From Sulfurovum sp. (GTDB lineage Bacteria > Campylobacterota > Campylobacteria > Campylobacterales > Sulfurovaceae), in NCBI GenBank assembly GCA_015663065.1, contig DQSX01000029.1, positions 1 through 11,499 of the forward strand: a DNA stretch of 11,499 nt, in the 5' to 3' direction. The position numbers and the translations under genes were made by a program. How positions within the stretch are numbered: position 1 is the first letter of the stretch; every line of letters begins with the position of its first letter. Positions 6,998 to 11,499 of this stretch are shown piece by piece. The notes beneath the pieces were generated by a model. It was not told the DNA's origin, made no database searches, and saw nothing but the letters and a program-made list of their open reading frames with translations.

Positions 6998-7909
6998 ATG
7001 GATAGATATAACGGTAGCGTCAAGGAGTTGATCAATGCTCCTTTGTTGAGTACCTTGTATTACAAAACCAAAAACGGAAAACTCAGACTTACCCTCAGAG
7101 CATGGAGGTGGTTGAGTATCATCATCATTAATCTGCTCTTTTTCCTCTCTTTCCATATTGATCTGCAGATGCTGGAAGGTACACTGAACGGATCAAGACT
7201 GTTTGGATTTCACCTGGTCGATCCGTTTACCGCGCTGGAGATCTTTGCAGCAGAGCACCATTTCCATACCAATGTGATTATTGGTACGATGACACTGATC
7301 ATTTTCTATTTTCTTATTGGCGGTAAAGCATATTGTGCATGGGTATGTCCGTATGGGATACTCAGTGAGATAGGAGAGCGTATTCATCAAATACTTGTGC
7401 GCAGAAAGATCATTAAGGAGCATAAATTCACACCGAATGTACGCTTTGTTTTCTGGGGGATCTTTCTGGCAGCTGCAGCGATAGATGGCTATCTTGTTTT
7501 TGAAGTGATCAATCCTATCGGGTATTTGAGCCGTGCGATTACATATGGATGGAGTCTGGCTTTTGTATGGGTGTTTGTGGTACTTTCCATTGAAATATTC
7601 TACTCCAGAAGGGCATGGTGTAAATATATCTGTCCGGTGGGTACAACCTACAATATGCTTGGCTGGGCAAGTATGACCAAAGTCAAGTGGGATATGAACA
7701 GATGTGACCACTGCGGTGCCTGTCTGAATGCTTGCTTTGAAGACCATGTCTTGGAGTTCATTAAACCAAAATATGACAAAGAGAGAAAAGAGAAAGGTGT
7801 GGAAACACAACTGGTGGTCAATGGTGACTGTACACTGTGTGGCAGATGCTTTGATGTGTGTCATACCGATGCCTACAATTATGAGTTTAGACTGAAGGAT
7901 TTGATCTGA
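6998..7909 (+). CDS. nosH: NosH, NapH-like membrane iron-sulfur quinol dehydrogenase subunit
   Basis: Polytopic membrane protein (303 residues) expected to oxidise menaquinol together with NosG and send electrons to the periplasmic cytochromes and NosZ. Hydrophobic segments lie at about 38-52, 92-108, 148-168 and 184-202. Two CxxxCP motifs (CAWVCP at 113-118 and CKYICP at 208-213) flank the membrane core, as in NapH and NosR. The C-terminus carries two [4Fe-4S] ferredoxin motifs, C236-C239-C242-C246 and C278-C281-C284-C288. In both, the residue after the fourth Cys is not the usual Pro. The ribosome binding site AAAGGA (6986-6991) supports the start. The stop overlaps the nosF start by one base (TGATG). 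Confidence 0.93.
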   Translation: MDRYNGSVKELINAPLLSTLYYKTKNGKLRLTLRAWRWLSIIIINLLFFLSFHIDLQMLEGTLNGSRLFGFHLVDPFTALEIFAAEHHFHTNVIIGTMTLIIFYFLIGGKAYCAWVCPYGILSEIGERIHQILVRRKIIKEHKFTPNVRFVFWGIFLAAAAIDGYLVFEVINPIGYLSRAITYGWSLAFVWVFVVLSIEIFYSRRAWCKYICPVGTTYNMLGWASMTKVKWDMNRCDHCGACLNACFEDHVLEFIKPKYDKERKEKGVETQLVVNGDCTLCGRCFDVCHTDAYNYEFRLKDLI

Positions 7910-8550
7910 TGCTGGTTAAAGTCCAAAAGGTAAGCAAGGTGTTCATGGGAAGCAGAGTGCTTGACAATGTTGATCTTACTGTAGAACGTGGGGACCGTAT
8001 TGCGATGATGGGACCTAATGGTGCAGGAAAGACTACGCTAGTACGGGCGATACTCGGGTTTTATCATATTGACAGTGGAGTGATTAGTGTCAACGGGTAT
8101 GACCCTGTAAAGCAGAGAGTGGATGTGCTGAAGAACATCAGTTTTATTCCTCAGCTGCCACCGCCTGTCAAACTGAGTCTTGAAGAGCTGCTTCTTTATG
8201 TGGAACGCAGTTCCGGAGTCTCCAGAGCAAAAATCTTTGAAGAATCCAACCGGATGGATCTGGACCTTAAAAAACATATTTCCAAACCCTTCTTCAAACT
8301 TTCCGGAGGAATGAAGCAAAAACTTCTGATCGCGATCGCTCTTTCCAAAAAAAGCGACCTGCTTATTTTTGATGAACCGACAGCCAACCTTGATCCGAAA
8401 GGACGAGAGAAGTTCTATGAACTTCTTGGTGAGATTGATGTGTCATGTTCCACCCTTTTTATTACACACAGACTTGATGAGATCGAAGGGTTGGTTAATC
8501 GGAAAATCTATATGGATCTTGGAAAGGTGGTAGAAGATGAAAAAGTTTAA
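7909..8550 (+). CDS. nosF: NosF, ABC transporter ATPase of the NosDFY copper-assembly system
   Basis: Cytoplasmic ATPase that pairs with the NosY permease and works with periplasmic NosD in NosZ copper-centre maturation. The 213 residues carry Walker A GPNGAGKT (35-42), the signature LSGGMKQ (131-137), Walker B LLIFDEP (151-157) with catalytic Glu156, a D-loop (LDP) and H187 of the switch region. The protein is compact, being essentially just the nucleotide-binding domain, and shorter than many NosF proteins. It starts within the nosH stop codon, with AAGGA at 7895-7899, and its 3' end overlaps nosL by 14 nt. Confidence 0.93.
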   Translation: MLVKVQKVSKVFMGSRVLDNVDLTVERGDRIAMMGPNGAGKTTLVRAILGFYHIDSGVISVNGYDPVKQRVDVLKNISFIPQLPPPVKLSLEELLLYVERSSGVSRAKIFEESNRMDLDLKKHISKPFFKLSGGMKQKLLIAIALSKKSDLLIFDEPTANLDPKGREKFYELLGEIDVSCSTLFITHRLDEIEGLVNRKIYMDLGKVVEDEKV

Positions 8551-9010
8551 ATTTCTCTTTTTTACAGGGCTTCTTTTTTTACTGGTTTTTCCTAGCTGTG
8601 ATAAAAAATCGACAGGAGAAGCAGTAAAAATGCACTGGGACCGGGATATGTGCGAACGCTGTAAAATGGCTATCAGTGAACGCAAATTTGCTGTTCAGAT
8701 CATAGAGCCTGAAAGCGGCAGGGATTATAAATTTGATGATATCGGCTGCGCGGTACTCTGGATGGATGAGACAAACATCCCGTGGAGAGATCAGGCAATC
8801 ATATGGGTCACTGATGCAAAGAGTGGTTTATGGCTGGATGCAAGAGAGGCAAAATATACTGAAGGAGCGATCACCCCTATGGCATTTGGTTTTGCCGCAT
8901 ACAGTGATGAAACCTTGCCGGACGGAGCCAAAACATATGATCTTCCACGTGTAACCGAGAAGATAAGAGAGATCGAAAAAAAGAACACACATAAAGTTAG
9001 GAACTACTGA
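8537..9010 (+). CDS. nosL: NosL, copper-chaperone lipoprotein
   Basis: Periplasmic lipoprotein that binds Cu(I) and delivers it to the NosZ assembly machinery. The 157-residue product has a lipoprotein signal peptide with lipid-acceptor C21 (FPSC) and the NosL metal motif MCERCKM (C39, C42, M44). A NosL-type fold follows, with FDDIGCAVLWM and, near the middle, WLDAREAKYTEG. The C-terminal part (FGFAAYSDE and following) is canonical. The start codon lies inside the nosF 3' end, with AGGTGG at 8525-8530 as ribosome binding site. The stop overlaps nosY by one base. In this cluster nosL stands between nosF and nosY, splitting the transporter pair. Confidence 0.93.
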   Translation: MKKFKFLFFTGLLFLLVFPSCDKKSTGEAVKMHWDRDMCERCKMAISERKFAVQIIEPESGRDYKFDDIGCAVLWMDETNIPWRDQAIIWVTDAKSGLWLDAREAKYTEGAITPMAFGFAAYSDETLPDGAKTYDLPRVTEKIREIEKKNTHKVRNY

Positions 9011-9837
9011 TGAAAAATATTTTTCTTGTGGCATACCTGGATATAAAAGAGTCGTTGCGCTCAAAATGGTTCTATGTCTACTCTGTTGTGTTTGGTGGTC
9101 TGATGGCACTCTTTTTTATCACTGGAGTTTCAGATTCTGTGGTAATGGGCTTTACCGGGCTGAGCCGTATGTTACTGATTTTTATTCAGGTAACGATCAT
9201 TATTTTGCCTATTTTCATTTTAATCACAACAGTAAAATCGATCTCTGGAGACCGTGAAAGTAATGTCCTTGAATATATGCTCTCTTTTCCTGTGGCGTTA
9301 AAGGACTATTATTGGGGTAAAATGCTCGGACGGTTCCTGACGGTTTTTATGCCGGTTTTTCTCGCTCTTTTGCTTGGTGTTGTTTTCGGTCTTTTTAAAG
9401 GAGGTGAACTGCCGTGGCGTATGGTATTTCTTTACTCCACGCTTCTCTTCTCTTTGAGTTTTGTTTTTTTGGGACTGGCATTTTTCCTTTCGACTCTGGT
9501 CAAGTCAACAGATATTGCACTGGGAAGTTCTTTTGTGGTCTGGATTGCAATGCTGGCATTCATTGATATTGCATTGATGGGACTGATGCTTCAGAACAGG
9601 ATGAATGACGGATTGATCATTGTGTTGGCCATGCTCAACCCTATAGAAGTATTCCGTATCGGGGCAATTTCACTTTTTGATCCCGAACTAACCGTTATAG
9701 GACCGGTTGCCTATTATCTTCTTGATACACTGGGAGCAACACTCTTGATGGTATATGCCATCATATATCCTATCATAATGGGAGCAATTTTGGCATATTT
9801 GGGATATATTGCCTTTAGGAAAAAAGATCTTTTGTAA
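9010..9837 (+). CDS. nosY: NosY, ABC-2 type permease of the NosDFY system
   Basis: Membrane subunit partnering with NosF. The 275 residues contain about six predicted membrane segments (about 20-42, 54-76, 101-125, 134-160, 170-195 and 240-268). After the second segment comes the cytoplasmic stretch VKSISGDRESNVLEYMLSFP (75-94), typical of ABC-2/NosY permeases and probably the coupling region that contacts NosF. AGGAA at 8999-9003 serves as ribosome binding site, and the ATG shares its A with the nosL stop codon. The next gene starts 9 nt after its stop, behind a good AAGGAG sequence that itself overlaps the nosY stop codon. Confidence 0.93.
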   Translation: MKNIFLVAYLDIKESLRSKWFYVYSVVFGGLMALFFITGVSDSVVMGFTGLSRMLLIFIQVTIIILPIFILITTVKSISGDRESNVLEYMLSFPVALKDYYWGKMLGRFLTVFMPVFLALLLGVVFGLFKGGELPWRMVFLYSTLLFSLSFVFLGLAFFLSTLVKSTDIALGSSFVVWIAMLAFIDIALMGLMLQNRMNDGLIIVLAMLNPIEVFRIGAISLFDPELTVIGPVAYYLLDTLGATLLMVYAIIYPIIMGAILAYLGYIAFRKKDLL

Positions 9838-9846
9838 GGAGATTAA

Positions 9847-10326
9847 ATGAGAAAAATTATTTTAAGTCTGTTACTGTTTGCCGGAACAGGTATTGCCGGG
9901 ACATCATTTAACAGCAAGATACTGTTGTTGAATCAAAAAGCTAACGACCCTGTTTATCAACTTCCTTTGAATCAATATATGGAGTGGCTCTGTGAAGCAG
10001 AGTTGAAAAACGGGGAAAAAGTACAGTTTGTATCTGTCAAAGCGATGATGCAGGCCTATCAGCATCAAGAATACTTTCTTGAACGGCAACTGCTTTCTGC
10101 ACCTATAAGGATGATCTATGTACAGGATTTCATTAGTGGACAGAGAGTTGATGCAACCAAAGCGGTCTATGTATTCGGCAGCAGGATGGTCGGACCGCAC
10201 GGAGATGAGCTGATCCCCTTTGGCTCGGAAGAGAATGCCAAACTTTTCATGATGAAAAATGGCGGAACAAAGATATTGCCTTTTACGAGAATAACCAAAG
10301 GTTTAATCAGATATTTAGACATGTGA
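9847..10326 (+). CDS. NosL-like periplasmic protein lacking the Cys metal motif
   Basis: 159 residues with a signal peptide (cleavage probably near GIAG, 15-18). The second half resembles the C-terminal part of NosL: a VDATKAVYVFGSRMVGP segment followed by a GDELIPFGSEENAKLF segment and KNGGTKILPF. The first half lacks the CxxCxM motif of NosL. The only cysteine is C49 (EWLCEAEL). Where the third NosL-like protein of this window has YCSIHC, this one reads FVSVKA. It could be a NosL paralogue that has lost or changed metal binding, or a partner that binds NosL or NosZ. It is the last gene of the nosB-led run, 9 nt after nosY, so it is probably co-transcribed. I assign family resemblance only, not function. 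Confidence 0.75.
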   Translation: MRKIILSLLLFAGTGIAGTSFNSKILLLNQKANDPVYQLPLNQYMEWLCEAELKNGEKVQFVSVKAMMQAYQHQEYFLERQLLSAPIRMIYVQDFISGQRVDATKAVYVFGSRMVGPHGDELIPFGSEENAKLFMMKNGGTKILPFTRITKGLIRYLDM

Positions 10327-10444
10327 GTCACGTTTTTAGTGACGGAACCGGAGCGGTCGTAACGAAGTGGAGCCGCGAAGGCAGAAAATTGAAAAGTCGG
10401 TAAATGCTTTATATACCCAGCGATTCCAGACAGGAGGAAAAATG
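10327..10444. other. 118-bp intergenic segment with small hairpin and GC-rich patch
   Basis: GTCAC (10327-10331) and GTGAC (10339-10343) form a 5-bp hairpin directly after the stop codon, too weak for a confident terminator. A patch at 10341-10380 is 26/40 G+C, clearly richer than the neighbouring intergenic DNA. A weak promoter-like pair follows (TTGAAA 10389-10394 and TATACC 10412-10417, 17-bp spacing). The strong Shine-Dalgarno AGGAGG is at 10432-10437. Confidence 0.4.
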
Positions 10445-10966
10445 ATGAAGAGACCGGACCCCATTAACGAAGAGATAGAACTCAAAAACAATGTCTATAT
10501 TGAGAGCGATACGGATCTTAAAGGCATTATCACATATGTCAATGACTATTTTGCAGAGATATCACGTTACAGCAAAGGTGAACTTGTCGGTCAGCCGCAC
10601 AGTATTGTACGTCATCCCGATATGCCAAAGATCCTGTTCAAGATCCTTTGGGATCGTATCCAGCATGGACATAACTTTATTGCAGCGATCAAAAACCTTG
10701 CCAAGGATGGAAGATACTATTGGGTATTTACCGATTTTGATATACTTAAGGACGAGCATGGCAATCTGTTAGGATATAAAGCCTCTAGGAAGAAGATATC
10801 TAAACATGTGACAGATATACTGGATCCGCTTTACAAAAAACTGGTTGAGATCGAAAAAGAGAGTGGTATGGAGGCTTCTGAAAAGTATTTGACAGATTTT
10901 TTGAAATCCCATGGAGATGATATTACCGTAGACAACATGCTTGAAGAGATACATCGGATATACTAA
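10445..10966 (+). CDS. stand-alone PAS-domain protein (Aer-like sensor module)
   Basis: 173-residue soluble protein made of one PAS domain (about residues 15-115) and a helical C-terminal tail. The domain has features of Aer-type redox/aerotaxis PAS modules: the VGQPHSIVRHPDMPK stretch, LWDRIQHG, IKNLAKDGRYYWV and GYKASRKKIS. No HAMP, kinase, GGDEF or methyl-accepting domain follows and no membrane segment is seen. The output must therefore be a partner protein, if it is a sensor at all. Aer-type PAS domains bind FAD and report redox state, but flavin binding here is inference. AGGAGG is 7 nt before the ATG at 10445; the ATG at 10442 is a close alternative start (4-nt spacing). Longer starts back to 10367 are unsupported. 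Its neighbours suggest a link to respiration with N-oxides. Confidence 0.85.
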   Translation: MKRPDPINEEIELKNNVYIESDTDLKGIITYVNDYFAEISRYSKGELVGQPHSIVRHPDMPKILFKILWDRIQHGHNFIAAIKNLAKDGRYYWVFTDFDILKDEHGNLLGYKASRKKISKHVTDILDPLYKKLVEIEKESGMEASEKYLTDFLKSHGDDITVDNMLEEIHRIY

Positions 10967-10968
10967 AC

Positions 10969-10989
10969 AATTTAACACTAATTTAACAC
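10969..10989 (-). repeat. 21-bp tandem element, copy 2 (exact inverse of 108-128)
   Basis: On the + strand AATTTAACAC occurs twice (10969-10978 and 10980-10989) separated by one T. This is the exact reverse complement of the element at 108-128. It lies 41 bp before the start codon at 11031 and just upstream of AT-rich -10-like hexamers (TATGAT 10998-11003, TATTAT 11005-11010). It is probably a regulator site in the promoter of the third NosL-like gene. The match does not extend beyond 21 bp at either end. Confidence 0.6.
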
Positions 10990-11004
10990 AAATATATTAT
11001 GATA

Positions 11005-11010
11005 TATTAT
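11005..11010 (+). promoter_or_regulatory. candidate -10 box for the third NosL-like gene
   Basis: TATTAT lies in the AT-rich stretch between the 21-bp element and the ribosome binding site AAGGA (11020-11024). With this hexamer the transcription start would be near 11017, and the tandem element would be centred close to -38, in the position of a missing -35 box. TATGAT at 10998-11003 is an alternative that would allow a longer leader. Confidence 0.35.
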
Positions 11011-11030
11011 TAATGTAATAAGGATGTAAA

Positions 11031-11499
11031 ATGAAAAAAATATTACTAGCTCTATTGGCAATAGGTACAATGGTAAGCTATTCCCATGCTGAGATGAAGT
11101 GTGCACCAGGCAAATGTGGCGCAGCGATGAAAATGCCTGGAAAACCTAAAAAGATGATGAAGATGTTTCAGTCGGTTCCCAAAGAGAAAGCCATACTCCT
11201 GCAGGAGGGTAAAGCAAAAGCGTTCTGTCCTGAGTGCGGAATGTCACTGCCGATGTTCTATAAAACGAACCATGCTGCACATGTGAACGGAAAAACGAAA
11301 CAGTATTGTTCTATTCACTGTGTAGTAGAAGATATGCAAAAAGGTTCCACACTTACAGATATCAAAGTGGTTGATACAAACTCCCTGAAGTTCATTGATG
11401 CAACAAAAGCTTTTTATGTTGTAGGAAGCAGTAAAAAAGGTACTATGACAGCCGTGAGTAAATATGCTTTCTCTTCCAAAGCAGATGCAGATGCTTTTG
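11031..11499 (+). CDS. NosL-like protein with Cys/Met-rich head (3' end outside the window)
   Basis: The open frame runs off the window after 156 codons. The start follows AAGGA at 11020-11024. It encodes a signal peptide (about 1-20, ending near SHA) and a metal-binding-looking head (KCAPGKCGAAMKMPG, then KKMMKMF). A NosL-type core follows with FCPECGM, then KTNHAAHV and QYCSIHC, and further on FIDATKAFYVVGSS. The FCPECGM and YCSIHC groups are well suited to Cu(I) or another soft metal. Unlike the nosL at 8537 it has no lipobox, so it is probably a free periplasmic protein. Its C-terminal half matches the protein at 9847. It has its own predicted promoter next to the 21-bp element. A copper chaperone or sensor role tied to NosZ is inferred. 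Confidence 0.85.
   Translation, partial: MKKILLALLAIGTMVSYSHAEMKCAPGKCGAAMKMPGKPKKMMKMFQSVPKEKAILLQEGKAKAFCPECGMSLPMFYKTNHAAHVNGKTKQYCSIHCVVEDMQKGSTLTDIKVVDTNSLKFIDATKAFYVVGSSKKGTMTAVSKYAFSSKADADAF

Noticed and set aside
10327..10343. GTCAC/GTGAC hairpin as a rho-independent terminator
   Set aside because: The stem is only 5 bp and the T-run lies in the loop rather than after the stem.
10367..10441. N-terminal extension of the PAS protein
   Set aside because: It reads through the GC-rich intergenic patch and the AGGAGG ribosome binding site; starts at 10442 or 10445 fit better.
108..10989. The two inverted 21-bp elements as ends of a transposon or invertible segment
   Set aside because: No transposase or recombinase, no target-site duplication seen, and the tandem 11-bp period and promoter-proximal placement fit regulator sites better.

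Overview
The window is a nearly complete nitrous oxide reductase (nos) gene cluster of the atypical, Sec-exported clade II type, read entirely from the + strand. The gene content and order (nosZ, nosB, nosD, nosG, nosC1, nosC2, nosH, nosF, nosL, nosY) match what is known from Wolinella and other Campylobacterota. Fused NosZ-cytochrome c, a NosB membrane protein, NapG/NapH-like NosG/NosH, two small cytochromes c and AT-rich intergenic DNA point to a Campylobacterota member. A Sulfurovum- or Sulfurimonas-like bacterium is my best guess, but the genus is inference.

Layout: 1-227 is a leader with an FNR/CRP-type palindrome (130-143) placed for activation of a -10 box at 167-172. It drives nosZ (228-2828), the catalytic N2O reductase with all seven CuZ histidines, the CuA site and a C-terminal haem c domain. 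A 200-bp gap (2829-3028) follows, holding a strong stem-loop, a second perfect FNR/CRP-type palindrome with its own -10 box, and a long hairpin in the predicted nosB leader. From 3029 to 9837 lie nosB-nosD-nosG-nosC1-nosC2-nosH-nosF-nosL-nosY, mostly overlapping by 1-14 nt or separated by 1 nt. The only larger gap (54 nt, with a stem-loop) is before nosH. Next come a NosL-like protein that lacks the usual cysteine motif (9847-10326), a stand-alone PAS-domain protein (10445-10966) and the 5' part of a third NosL-like protein with a Cys/Met-rich head (11031 to the window end).

How the genes fit together: NosZ reduces N2O to N2 in the periplasm. NosG and NosH (Fe-S proteins), NosB and the cytochromes NosC1/NosC2 are proposed to carry electrons from the menaquinol pool to NosZ. 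NosD, the NosF/NosY ABC transporter and NosL assemble and supply the copper centres. The two extra NosL-like proteins suggest an expanded copper-handling set. The PAS protein may sense redox or oxygen state.

The least expected observation is a 21-bp element made of two GTGTTAAATT units spaced 11 bp apart. It occurs once just upstream of the nosZ FNR box (108-128) and again, exactly but inverted, upstream of the third NosL-like gene (10969-10989). It looks like the site of an OmpR/PhoB-type response regulator or another tandem-binding regulator linking the two ends of the cluster. No mobile element, CRISPR array, tRNA or rRNA was seen.
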